Shown here: in pieces, positions 47,070 to 55,339 of the stretch
Layout of the letters: every line of letters begins with the position of its first letter
How positions within the stretch are numbered: position 1 is the first letter of the stretch
Origin: Limnochorda sp. L945t
Lineage (GTDB): Bacteria; Bacillota; Limnochordia; Limnochordales; Geochordaceae
Direction: 5' to 3'
Length of the DNA stretch: 64,000 nt
Assembly (NCBI RefSeq): GCF_035593305.1
Contig: NZ_CP141615.1
Location: 1,364,001-1,428,000, forward strand
Program-made: the position numbers and the translations under genes
The notes under the pieces: generated by a model
Told to the model about the DNA's origin: nothing
What the model saw: only the letters and a program-made list of their open reading frames with translations
Databases searched by the model: none

Positions 47070-47118
47070 GCTGGCCGTCCTTTCCAGATCCCATTCCTTG
47101 CGCGCCCCGAGCGTCCCC

Positions 47119-47147
47119 ATTATAGTCCAAGTCGGTCGTCCGACCAA
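47119..47147 (-). promoter_or_regulatory. Promoter with overlapping inverted repeat, GT4-radical SAM operon
   Basis: On the minus strand TTGGTC (47147-47142) and a consensus TATAAT (47124-47119) are 17 bp apart. A perfect inverted repeat GGTCG-TC-CGACC (47134-47145) overlaps the -35 and spacer, where a repressor would block RNA polymerase. The start near 47112 gives a 43-nt leader. Confidence 0.75.
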
Positions 47148-47512
47148 GAGGCGGCAAGAACCTCCACGCTTACTACGGTAGGTCACCTTGCGACCTAGCG
47201 CCTCAGGAGCCGACAAGCGGCGGAGTAGCCCTCCGGTTCGGGCCTCGCTCCTCGCCAAGCAGGAGACTGTGCTGGCCGGAGCGATGTTGGATCATGCGCA
47301 ACGGCCGTTCGATGTAAATACCGCTTCGTGCGCGCTCGAACGTACTCAGTTCCTCCAAGGACAGTCGCCGACTGGGAAAGAAGCTCACGCTGCAGCGGCC
47401 CTGGTAGCTATAGCGGGGGTCGGGGTTGGAGACCCGTCTGGAGTCTGTCGGTCGTTCGAGGATAGCGTCCCCGCAAGTGGCGTAAATCGGGTTCCCACCC
47501 CAATGCCACCTG
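47148..47512. other. Gap between the GT4 promoter and the IS256 remnant
   Basis: About 365 bp of lower GC than its surroundings. A minus-strand open frame of 117 codons (47203-47556) has unusually balanced composition but no recognisable domain and overlaps the transposase end. It may be IS-associated sequence. No IS terminal repeat was recognised. Confidence 0.35.
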
Positions 47513-48199
47513 TTATGCCGCGATTTCCGGTAGTGGCGGCGTTCTCTCGCTCTCACTCCCCGTGTTTTCTCGTCGCGCGGCGTAGGGCTTGGCCATCGAC
47601 CCCTGGCTGAAGTAAAGCCGAGCGGCCATCCACTCCTCGTGCTGCTCCTGGAGGACCGCCCCGATCAGGCGCAGCGCTGCCTCGGCGTTCGGCAAGATGC
47701 CGACCACGTCGGTGCGCCGCCCGATCTCCCGGTTGAGTCGCTCCAGCGGGTTGGTCGAGTGAATCTGCCGCCAGTGCTCCGGGGGAAAGGCCATGTAGGC
47801 CAGCACGTCGTCCGCGGCCTCGAGCAGCCACTCGGCCGCCTTGGGAAACCGTCGGCCGATGTTGTCGACCACTGTCTCCAGCTGCTCCCGGGCCAGCGCG
47901 CCGTCCGGCTGTACGAAGATAGTGCGCACCAGAGCCCGCACCATGGCCTGGGCCTGCTTGGGCGCTTGGGCCAGGATGTTGCGCATCAAGTGCACCCGGC
48001 ACCGCTGCCAGCTGGCCCCGGCCAGGATCTCTTGGATGGCCCGCTTGAGGCCTTCGTGGGCATCCGAGATGACCAACTGCACCCCTTTCAGCCCACGGTG
48101 CACCAGATGGCGCAGGAACTCGCTCCAGAACTCGTAGCTCTCCGTCTAGCCAATGGCGTAGCCCAGCACCTCCCGCTCGCCCGTCTCCCGTACCCCGAT
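47513..48199 (-). pseudogene. Remnant of an IS256-family transposase
   Basis: The C-terminal half of a Mutator/IS256 transposase is intact: GLKGVQLVISDAHEGLKRAI, WQRCRVHLMRNILAQ, STNPLERLNREIGRRTDVVG and GAVLQEQHEEWM. Upstream the frame continues as GVRETGEREVLGYAIG, then a TAG stop (48148-48146), then TESYEFWSEFLRHL. The N-terminal half, with the DNA-binding region and first catalytic Asp, is missing beyond about 48199. The element is therefore dead. Confidence 0.85.
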
Positions 48200-48312
48200 G
48201 CCAGACGCTGGCCAGGGACCTGGGCGCCACGGCGGGCACCGCGGACAACCACCTGCAGGCGCTGGAGCTGGCCCATCTGCTCGTATCGTCGATCCCCAGG
48301 CAGGAATCCTGA
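48200..48312 (+). pseudogene. Possible HTH fragment of an ATPase gene next to the IS remnant
   Basis: The plus strand reads LARDLGATAGTADNHLQALE in the frame ending at TGA 48310-48312, resembling the winged-helix part of DUF4143/AAA ATPases (ARDLG-TVxxYLxxLE). Only about 35 codons remain, beginning where the transposase similarity stops. It may be what is left of the gene the element hit. Confidence 0.3.
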
Positions 48313-48564
48313 GGCTCCCCGCGTTCGCTTACCTGTACGCCCTCGGTGCGCTGGGCGCTTGAGCCATCCCACCCGCCCCTCGAGCTGCGCGAGGGCGGTT
48401 TCTGCAACTGGTAGCACGTCCTCGTAACCCGAGAGAAACTCCTGCGCTCGCGAGAAGGATTGCAGGCTGCCGCGGCGAACGTACCGGTTGCGAGGCAAAT
48501 GTAACTTACATTTGTTTACCATCCTATACCAGCACCAGTCCGGTAGGGGGCGGGGGCACCGTTC
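48313..48564. other. Region upstream of the sugar operon
   Basis: About 250 bp without a convincing gene. It holds the palindrome at 48496-48514 and a TATACC box at 48525-48530 that could be the -10 of the operon; a -35 cannot be fixed. Confidence 0.4.
48496..48514. promoter_or_regulatory. Perfect 19-bp palindrome, probable SorC-family operator
   Basis: CAAATGTAA-C-TTACATTTG is a perfect palindrome with 9-bp arms and a one-base centre. It lies 50 bp before the regulator start and overlaps the expected -35 of a TATACC promoter. AT-rich operators of this type upstream of their own gene are typical of SorC-family regulators. Confidence 0.75.
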
Positions 48565-49605
48565 GTGAAGCGAACGCGACCGGCTCGCGGCAGCGACGAC
48601 GAGGTCCACCTCATGGTTCGTTGTGCGGAGCTTTACTATTACGGCCAACGAACCCAGGCCGAGGTGGCACTCGAGCTCGGCATCACCCGACTGCGTGTCA
48701 ACCAGCTCCTGCGCCGGGCACGCGACGAGGGCATCGTTCGTATCGCGGTCGTCGACCCGCGCCGCACCACCGCCGATGTCGCCACGGCCCTGGCGACGCG
48801 ATTCGGCCTCCGGGAGGCGGTGGTCGTGCGGTCAAGCGCGATGGATGCCAACGCCGTCGCGATCGACCTCGCACGTGCTGCTGCCGAGTGGCTCCGTGGG
48901 CGCCTCTCCGGCCCCTCGGTGGTGGGAATCGGATGGGGTCAGGCAGTGGCCACGACCGTGCGCCACCTGGCTGTCAATCCTCAGCCATCGCGCCACGCCG
49001 AGGCTTGGGCGGTACCCCTGCTCGGCGCCCTGGGCGATTCCCGACCGGAGTTTCGTTCCAATGACCTGGCCCGTGACTTTGCCGCAGCCTTCTTGGGCCA
49101 ATGGCAGCCCCTGGACTTGCCGTTCCTGGTGGAGCGCCCCGAGGTCAGGGAGGCGCTCCTGCGCGACCGCGTCATGCAACCCGTGATGGCGCTGTGGGAA
49201 CGGCTTGACCTGGCCATCGTCGGCATCGGGTACAGCATCGCGCGCTCGCCGCTGCTGCGCACGCCGTACTTCGACAAGAGCGACATCATGGAGATGGAAC
49301 GGCTCGGCATCGTGGGCGACGTCCTCTCCCGGTTCTTCGACGCCCAGGGGGCTGTGCCCCCGTTGCCCTTCTACAGCCGCCTCATCGGGATCGACCTCTC
49401 TCTCCTGAGGCGAGGTCCGGTCGTGGTGGGCATCGCAGGCGGGCTTGAGAAGACGGCTTCCATCCTGGGGGCGCTTAGAGGCCGCCACGTGGACGTCCTG
49501 GTGACAGACGAACGCACCGCACGCGCCATCCTCGAAGAGCCGGGTGTCCTGCCTGCGACTTCGCCAAATCGGCCGGCAGGAACCTCTGCGGTGGATGGAA
49601 GGTGA
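48565..49605 (+). CDS. SorC-family sugar-responsive transcriptional regulator
   Basis: A 346-residue regulator. The N-terminal helix-turn-helix (about 15-55) reads CAELYYYGQRTQAEVALELG and ITRLRVNQLLRRARDEGIVR. The C-terminal sugar-phosphate domain has VVGIGWGQAV, the block DLARDFAAAFLG, DLAIVGIG and VVVGIAGGLEKTASILGAL. It would sense a phosphorylated sugar made by the operon and act at the palindrome upstream. GTG start after GGGGGCGGGGG. The kinase gene overlaps its end. Confidence 0.9.
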   Translation: MKRTRPARGSDDEVHLMVRCAELYYYGQRTQAEVALELGITRLRVNQLLRRARDEGIVRIAVVDPRRTTADVATALATRFGLREAVVVRSSAMDANAVAIDLARAAAEWLRGRLSGPSVVGIGWGQAVATTVRHLAVNPQPSRHAEAWAVPLLGALGDSRPEFRSNDLARDFAAAFLGQWQPLDLPFLVERPEVREALLRDRVMQPVMALWERLDLAIVGIGYSIARSPLLRTPYFDKSDIMEMERLGIVGDVLSRFFDAQGAVPPLPFYSRLIGIDLSLLRRGPVVVGIAGGLEKTASILGALRGRHVDVLVTDERTARAILEEPGVLPATSPNRPAGTSAVDGR

Positions 49606-51124
49606 GCCCTTGCCGCTGCTGATCGGCATCGACCTCGGCACGACACATCTCAAGGCGCTCGCTATCGACGAGGAAGGCCACCCGAGAGCCTCGGCATCCA
49701 TCCCCACGCCTGCCACCGATGAGGGGGACGGCAGGGTCGTCTATGACCCGGAAGCGGTATGGCAGTCTGTCTGCCAGGTCCTGGACGCAGTCCTACGGGG
49801 CACCGATCAACGCGTGGCAGGCATTGCGTGTGCCAGCATGGGTGAGGCCGGCTTCCTCCTGGATGAGGGAGGAACGCCTCTCTGGCCGGCCATCGCGTGG
49901 TTCGACCCCCGTACTCGGCCACTGGAGCAGTGGTGGCAAGACCACGTCGGACGCGCCCGGATTCGCTCGATCACGGGCCTCAGCATGGACTTCACGTACT
50001 CCCTCAACAAGATCCTCTGGTACCGAGACGCCGATCCCGATCGATTCGCCAGGGCCCGGCACTGGCTTGGCATGGCGGAGTGGGTGGCCTTCAAACTGAG
50101 CGGGCACATGGCCACCAACTACAGCCTCGCCAGTCGTACGATGGCCTTCGACTTGCTCCGAGAAGAGTGGGCTGACGAACTCTTGGAGGCGGCGTCCCTT
50201 CCACGATCCCTGCTTCCTCCCGTGTTACCAGCCGGCACCCCGCTAGGTCCGGTGACGGCCGGGGCCGCCGGGGAGACAGGTCTTCCTGCCGGGACGGTGG
50301 TGTGTGTCGGCGCCCACGACCACATCTGCGCCGCGCTCGCGGCCGGAGCCATCACACCGGGTGTCATCCTCAACTCCTGTGGCACGGCCGAGACCATGCT
50401 GACCACGCTGGACCGTGCGTCAGCCAGCGAGGCGATGCCAGACGAGCGAGTCGTCGTCGGGCACCACCTGTTTCCGAACCTCTATTACGTCATGACCAGC
50501 TTTCGGACTTCGGGGCTCAGTGCCGATTGGTTCGTACACCACCTCCTCACCGGCGGCTCTCCCAGCCATGAGGCCTTCGCAGGCCGAGCAGCCGAGTCTG
50601 CGGTGGGGGCACGTGGCCTGCTCTTCTACCCGTACCTGCGGGACGCGTCGGACCAGCGGCATGGGGCGGGGTCGTCGGGGCTGCTGGTAGGACTACGCGA
50701 CTTCCACACCAACGCGGACGTGGCTCGAGCGCTGATCGAGGGGCTGGCGTTCGAAGCCAGGCGGATGTTCGACCGGCTCCAGGCCGTGATGCAGCAACCT
50801 GCGCAGGTCGTTCGGGCCGTCGGCGGAAGCACTGCCAACCCGGTGTGGATGCAGGTGAAGGCTGACGTCCTCGGCATCGTCGTGGATGTGCTCGAGATGA
50901 AGGAGGCCACTGCGTACGGAGCGGCCCTCCTGGCCGGGCTGGGGACCGGTACCTTCAGCGACGTTCGGCGAATGCCGGAGGACTCCACGCGGGTCAGGGG
51001 ACGGTACGTACCCGACCCGACCCGGCACCAGGCTTACGACGGGTTGTATCGCCGCTACCTCTCCCTGCTGCCGTCGGTCATCGAGGTCGGCGCCCGGCTG
51101 CAGGGAAGCAGCCAGAGGAGGTGA
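49595..51124 (+). CDS. FGGY-family carbohydrate kinase
   Basis: A 509-residue kinase of the hexokinase/actin fold. It shows the phosphate-binding LLIGIDLGTTHLKALAID at the start, the GEAGFLLDEGG strand, WFDPRT with the catalytic-base region, CVGAHDHICAALAAG (adenosine side) and VRAVGGSTANPVWMQ. FGGY members phosphorylate ketoses, pentuloses or polyols; no subfamily motif fixes the sugar. ATG 49595 overlaps the regulator by 11 bp; TTG 49610, 7 nt after GGAAGG, is an alternative. A second kinase lies downstream in the operon. Confidence 0.9.
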   Translation: MEGEPLPLLIGIDLGTTHLKALAIDEEGHPRASASIPTPATDEGDGRVVYDPEAVWQSVCQVLDAVLRGTDQRVAGIACASMGEAGFLLDEGGTPLWPAIAWFDPRTRPLEQWWQDHVGRARIRSITGLSMDFTYSLNKILWYRDADPDRFARARHWLGMAEWVAFKLSGHMATNYSLASRTMAFDLLREEWADELLEAASLPRSLLPPVLPAGTPLGPVTAGAAGETGLPAGTVVCVGAHDHICAALAAGAITPGVILNSCGTAETMLTTLDRASASEAMPDERVVVGHHLFPNLYYVMTSFRTSGLSADWFVHHLLTGGSPSHEAFAGRAAESAVGARGLLFYPYLRDASDQRHGAGSSGLLVGLRDFHTNADVARALIEGLAFEARRMFDRLQAVMQQPAQVVRAVGGSTANPVWMQVKADVLGIVVDVLEMKEATAYGAALLAGLGTGTFSDVRRMPEDSTRVRGRYVPDPTRHQAYDGLYRRYLSLLPSVIEVGARLQGSSQRR

Positions 51125-51224
51125 TTCGGAAAGCGTTTCTTGGCGTGGTGATCCGTGGAACGAGCTTTGGTGGCAGGACGTGCTTCGCGACAGTGTCGGG
51201 CCATGGGAAGGGCGGATTTCAAGC

Positions 51225-52481
51225 ATGCAACGGCGTCTGGTCTTCGTGGGCGCATTGCTGAGTCTGTTGCTGCTGGTGGCCTCGGTCGCAGCGGCTGCCC
51301 CGTCCATCACGGTCTGGATCGGTGGACACGTGGTGGAGCAGGAGAAGACGTGGGCAGAAATCGTACGCAACTTCGAGAAAGAGACGGGGATCAAGGTCAA
51401 CTACCAGCTCATCGGGTTCGACGTGTACTATGACAAGCTCGTGACCGCCTTTACGGCGGGCGAAGGCCCTGATGTGACGTTCGCCGATCTCGGCGGTTGG
51501 GTGCCCACCTTCGCATCCAAGGGATGGCTGGAGCCCCTCGACGCATACCTGGCGAAGAGCTCTGTGACCTCGCAGATCTGGCCGAACATCTGGGGTACCG
51601 TCGAGTACAAGGGTGTCCGATACGGGCTCCCCTGGTACACCGACGACCGCGTGCTGCTGTACAACACGCGCATGTTCAAGGAGGCGGGGCTGGACCCGTC
51701 CAAGCCGCCGCAGACGTGGAACGATCTCATCTCCTACGCGAAGAAGCTGACGAATCCCCAGAAGCGGACCTACGGTTACGGCGTGTCGGGCAAGAAGAGC
51801 GAGGTCACCACGCTCGGCTACATGATGTTCCTGCTGAGCAACGGCGGCCAGGTGCTGACGCCCGACTATGCCCGGGCAGCCTTCAACTCGCCGGCGGGCG
51901 TCGAGGCCCTGAAGGTCTATACCGACCTCTACACGGTCCATCAAGTGTCGCCGCCTGGCACCCTCTCGTACGGCGAAGACGACTACCGCACGATGATGGC
52001 GCAAAACCGGGTCGCCATGGCGATCGGCGGGCCGTGGTCATTCCCGCTGATCGAGATGGCCAACCCCGCGATCAAGGGCAACTACATGGCAGCCGTCCAC
52101 CCGTACGGGAAGCAGCCCGCGTCCGTGCTGGGCGGATGGGCTTCTGTCATCTCGAAGACCTCGAAGAACAAGGACGCATCATGGAAGTTCATCGAGTACG
52201 TCACGAGCTACGAAGTCTGGCGGGAGTGGCTCCGGCGCCACGGTGGCCCGATGCCGACTCGGCAGGACGTGGCCAAGGACGCGCCTGAGTTGAAGGATCC
52301 CAAGTGGCGCGTCATCCTCGACATCTTCCCCAAGGCCGGCTTCCGACCGCCGATTCCAGAGTGGCCGGAGGTATCCGACCGGATCCAGACCATGGTTCAG
52401 AACGTACTCGCCGGCAAGATGACGCCTCAAGAGGCCGCCAACTGGGCCGAGCGGGAGATCGACTCCATCCTGAACCGATAA
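51225..52481 (+). CDS. Sugar ABC transporter substrate-binding protein
   Basis: A 418-residue extracellular binding protein of family 1. The signal peptide (MQRRLVFVGALLSLLLLVAS) ends in VAAAAPS with no lipobox cysteine, so it is not a lipoprotein of the usual kind. The mature part has ITVWIGGH, FEKETGIKVNYQ, GPDVTFADLGGWVPTFASKG, GLPWYTDDRVLLYN and GPWSFPLIEMANP, all typical of oligosaccharide/sugar binders. A retained membrane anchor is possible. It is followed by a strong hairpin before the permease genes. Confidence 0.92.
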   Translation: MQRRLVFVGALLSLLLLVASVAAAAPSITVWIGGHVVEQEKTWAEIVRNFEKETGIKVNYQLIGFDVYYDKLVTAFTAGEGPDVTFADLGGWVPTFASKGWLEPLDAYLAKSSVTSQIWPNIWGTVEYKGVRYGLPWYTDDRVLLYNTRMFKEAGLDPSKPPQTWNDLISYAKKLTNPQKRTYGYGVSGKKSEVTTLGYMMFLLSNGGQVLTPDYARAAFNSPAGVEALKVYTDLYTVHQVSPPGTLSYGEDDYRTMMAQNRVAMAIGGPWSFPLIEMANPAIKGNYMAAVHPYGKQPASVLGGWASVISKTSKNKDASWKFIEYVTSYEVWREWLRRHGGPMPTRQDVAKDAPELKDPKWRVILDIFPKAGFRPPIPEWPEVSDRIQTMVQNVLAGKMTPQEAANWAEREIDSILNR

Positions 52482-52497
52482 GGCAACCATGAGAGAC

Positions 52498-52534
52498 CGG
52501 GGTGGGAGCGCCCGAGGATGGTGCTCCCACCCCG
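52498..52534 (+). terminator. Intercistronic hairpin between binding-protein and permease genes
   Basis: A perfect 12-bp stem, CGGGGTGGGAGC (52498-52509) with GCTCCCACCCCG (52523-52534), starts 17 bp after the binding-protein stop. No T-tract follows, so it is more likely an mRNA stabiliser or partial attenuator giving excess binding protein over permease, as in malE-malF. Confidence 0.6.
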
Positions 52535-52559
52535 TCACGGGAGAACAGGATTGGTACGC

Positions 52560-53456
52560 GTGGAAACGTTGGGCGTCCCTCCTCGCATGACGCAGCGCAA
52601 GCGCCGACAGGAATCCCTGGCGTACCGTCTAATCCTGCCGTACGTCGGGGTCCTCGTCTTGCTCATGTTCTACCCGATTACGTACAACATCGTCCGATCG
52701 CTGGTCGTCGACGGGCGGCTCTCGCTTGCCAACTACACGTCCGTGCTTTCGGAAGGCTCTTTCGCCCGCCTCTCCCTCAACACGGCGATCTGGGTGGTTG
52801 GCAGCGTCACCTTCCAGTTCGCCCTGGGGCTCGGCATCGCGTTGCTCCTCAACCAGCGTCTGCGCCTTCGCGGCCTGTGGCGCGTACTCATCCTGGTCAT
52901 CCCCTGGGCGACTCCTGACATCGTGGCTGGCGTCGCCTGGCAGTGGATGCTCAACGACATGTACGGTGTGTTCAACGACGTACTGGTCAAGCTAGGCATC
53001 CTCAATGCCTACCTGCCCTGGTTGGGTGAACCGGCGCTGGCACGATGGAGCGTCATCATCGCCAACACGTGGAAGGGCTTCGCGTTGTCGGCCATGTTCT
53101 ACCTCGCGGCGCTCCAAACCGTGCCGACCGAGCTTCACGAAGCGGCATTCGTAGACGGGGCCAACATCATCCAACGCTTCCTCTACGTGACGTGGCCACA
53201 TATCCGGCCCTTCGTGGCGACTACAGTGATGTTGACGGTGATCTGGACCTTCAACTACTTCCCGCTCATCTACACCATGACGGGCGGCGGGCCTGCGGGG
53301 GCCACTGATACGTACGTCACCCATGCCTACCGGCTGGCCTTTCGTTTCACAGACTTCGGGCGCTCATCGGCGCTGTCGACCCTCACGTTCGCCTTCGTGA
53401 TGCTGTTCGCTGCGATCTACTCGTCGATCCTCCTCCTGCGGGAGGAAGCGGCATGA
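52560..53456 (+). CDS. Sugar ABC transporter permease (MalF/UgpA type)
   Basis: A permease of about 298 residues with six membrane helices. It starts with AYRLILPYVGVLVLLMFYPI and has the EAA loop HEAAFVDGANIIQRFLYVTWP, followed by TGGGPAGATDTYVT, the usual block of sugar permeases of this type. GTG 52560 has AGGA 9 nt upstream; ATG 52587 is an alternative without ribosome site. It pairs with the next permease. No ATPase gene is in the operon; a shared MsmX-like ATPase elsewhere is expected. Confidence 0.92.
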   Translation: METLGVPPRMTQRKRRQESLAYRLILPYVGVLVLLMFYPITYNIVRSLVVDGRLSLANYTSVLSEGSFARLSLNTAIWVVGSVTFQFALGLGIALLLNQRLRLRGLWRVLILVIPWATPDIVAGVAWQWMLNDMYGVFNDVLVKLGILNAYLPWLGEPALARWSVIIANTWKGFALSAMFYLAALQTVPTELHEAAFVDGANIIQRFLYVTWPHIRPFVATTVMLTVIWTFNYFPLIYTMTGGGPAGATDTYVTHAYRLAFRFTDFGRSSALSTLTFAFVMLFAAIYSSILLLREEAA

Positions 53457-54280
53457 GGACACCCCGTTACCTGGTGGCTCTGGCGTACCTGGGTGTGACA
53501 GCGGCCGCCATCGTCATCGCCTTTCCGTTCGTGTGGCTCGTGCTGACCGCGCTCAAGCCATACTCGGAGATTTACGCCTATCCGCTGCTATACGTGCCGC
53601 GCCAGGTCACCTTTGAACACTTCCAGTACGTCCTGGGACTCAACTTCCCTCGGTATTTCGCAAACAGCGTGATCATCGGGTCGGGCACGGCCCTGGCCAC
53701 CGTGGCCGTAGCCATGCTGCCGGCATACGCGACGACCCGTTTTCGCTTTCCTGGGCGGCACGGATTGCTGTTGTCGATCTTGATCTCCCAGATGTTTCCG
53801 CAAATCGTCTTCGTCGTACCGCTGCTCCTGACGCTCCGACGCCTGGACCTCATGAACACCTATCTCGGCGTCATCGTCTCGTACTTGCCGTTCACGACCC
53901 CCATCGCCGTGTGGCTGACGCGTAACTTCTTCGCGGAGGTACCCCAAGAGATCGAGGAAGCCGCCGCCATCGACGGATACAGCCGCATGCAGGCGTTCTT
54001 CAAGGTGGTGTTGCCACTGACGCTGCCCGGCATCGCCTCGGTAGGGATCTATGCGTTCCTGTGGTCCTGGAGCGAGCTCATGTTCGCGCTTTCCTTCCTG
54101 ACCTCTTCCGACATGCAGACCGTCCCCGTCTTCTTGACGCTGTTCGTCGGGCAGTACCAGACGAGGTGGGGGCCCCTGTTTGCAGGCAGTGTGCTCGCCT
54201 CTGTCCCTCCCATCATCGTCTTCGGATTGCTGCAGCGGCAGTTCATCCGGGGTCTGACGACGGGCTCCGTCAAGGGGTGA
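53453..54280 (+). CDS. Sugar ABC transporter permease (MalG/UgpE type)
   Basis: A 275-residue permease with six membrane helices, VWLVLTALKPYSEIYAYP early and the EAA loop EEAAAIDGYSRMQAFFKVVL. Its ATG overlaps the stop of the first permease (ATGA). Together with the binding protein it forms the importer of the operon's sugar. Confidence 0.93.
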   Translation: MRTPRYLVALAYLGVTAAAIVIAFPFVWLVLTALKPYSEIYAYPLLYVPRQVTFEHFQYVLGLNFPRYFANSVIIGSGTALATVAVAMLPAYATTRFRFPGRHGLLLSILISQMFPQIVFVVPLLLTLRRLDLMNTYLGVIVSYLPFTTPIAVWLTRNFFAEVPQEIEEAAAIDGYSRMQAFFKVVLPLTLPGIASVGIYAFLWSWSELMFALSFLTSSDMQTVPVFLTLFVGQYQTRWGPLFAGSVLASVPPIIVFGLLQRQFIRGLTTGSVKG

Positions 54281-54335
54281 GGGATGACGGCAGGCAACTC
54301 GTTCCAAGCTGCAATTGGGGGCAAGTGAGGGATAC

Positions 54336-55307
54336 GTGATCGTCACCGTCACACTGAACCCGTCGCTTGACCGAACCCTGCGCTTCGTCCGGGTGGAGAG
54401 GGGGCAGCTCAACCGGGCGGAAGAAGTGCGGGAAGATGCCAGCGGAAAGGGCATCAACGTCAGCCTGGCGCTCAGGCAGCTCGGCCAGGAGTCCCTGGTC
54501 GTGGCGCTGGTCGCCGGGCGCATCGGGCAGCGCGTCGTGGACGGGCTCTCACAGCATGGGCTCGAGTGTCGCTTCGTGTGGCTGGAGGCCGGGGAGACCC
54601 GCGTCAGCACCAAGGTATACGAACAGGAATTCGGGATGCTGACCGAGCTCAACGAGCCGGGCCCCACCGTCACCCCCGACGACCTGGAGGCCGTCCGACG
54701 CGTCATCCTGCAGGCTGTGTCCCCCGGCGATGTCGTCATCTTCTCGGGCAGCATCCCGCCGGGCTGCCCTCCCAACTACTACGCCGCCGTCGGGAGGAAC
54801 TTGCGGGAGCGGGGCGTCTCCGTCGTGATCGACACGTCCGGTCAGGCGCTGAGGGAAAGCCTCACCTTGCCGCCACAGATCGCCAAACCTAACCGGGACG
54901 AGTTGAGTCAGCTCGTGGGCGTGCCGCTGCCCGACAGCGAGACGGCGGCCGAAGCCGGCAGGGCGGTGTGGGAGAAGCTGTCGTCTGGCAGACCGGGGGA
55001 CAGTGAGGCCCTGATCCTGACCCTCGGGGCCGAGGGGGCTGTCTTCTTCACGGCCCAGGGTATGTTTCGTGCCATCGCCCCTGTGGAGACTGGCGGCACC
55101 ACAGCCGGGTGTGGGGATGCACTGCTGGCCGCCACCGTCCACGGGCTCCAGTCGGGGTGGTCATGGGAGACCATCGCGCGGTTCGCCACAGCTACCGCGG
55201 CAGCCACGGCAGCCATCGTGGGGACCCGCTTCCCCGCCCGGGCGGAAGTCGAACGGCGCCTGAGTGGCGTCGAGGTGCGGCGCTTGCCCGAGCGGCGGTC
55301 GTACTAG
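54336..55307 (+). CDS. PfkB-family 1-phosphofructokinase/tagatose-6-phosphate kinase-like enzyme
   Basis: A 323-residue ribokinase-fold enzyme. It begins VIVTVTLNPSLDRTL, as in FruK and LacC, with SGKGINVSLALRQLG and the catalytic block TTAGCGDALLA in which the Asp is the base. The N-terminal TLNPSLD motif places it with kinases of phosphorylated hexoses rather than of free sugars. It probably makes a ketose 1,6-bisphosphate from the product of the FGGY kinase. GTG 54336 follows GAGGG. It is upstream of the aldolase. Confidence 0.92.
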   Translation: MIVTVTLNPSLDRTLRFVRVERGQLNRAEEVREDASGKGINVSLALRQLGQESLVVALVAGRIGQRVVDGLSQHGLECRFVWLEAGETRVSTKVYEQEFGMLTELNEPGPTVTPDDLEAVRRVILQAVSPGDVVIFSGSIPPGCPPNYYAAVGRNLRERGVSVVIDTSGQALRESLTLPPQIAKPNRDELSQLVGVPLPDSETAAEAGRAVWEKLSSGRPGDSEALILTLGAEGAVFFTAQGMFRAIAPVETGGTTAGCGDALLAATVHGLQSGWSWETIARFATATAAATAAIVGTRFPARAEVERRLSGVEVRRLPERRSY

Positions 55308-55339
55308 TGCAACAACTGGGATCCAGGAAAGAGGGAACG

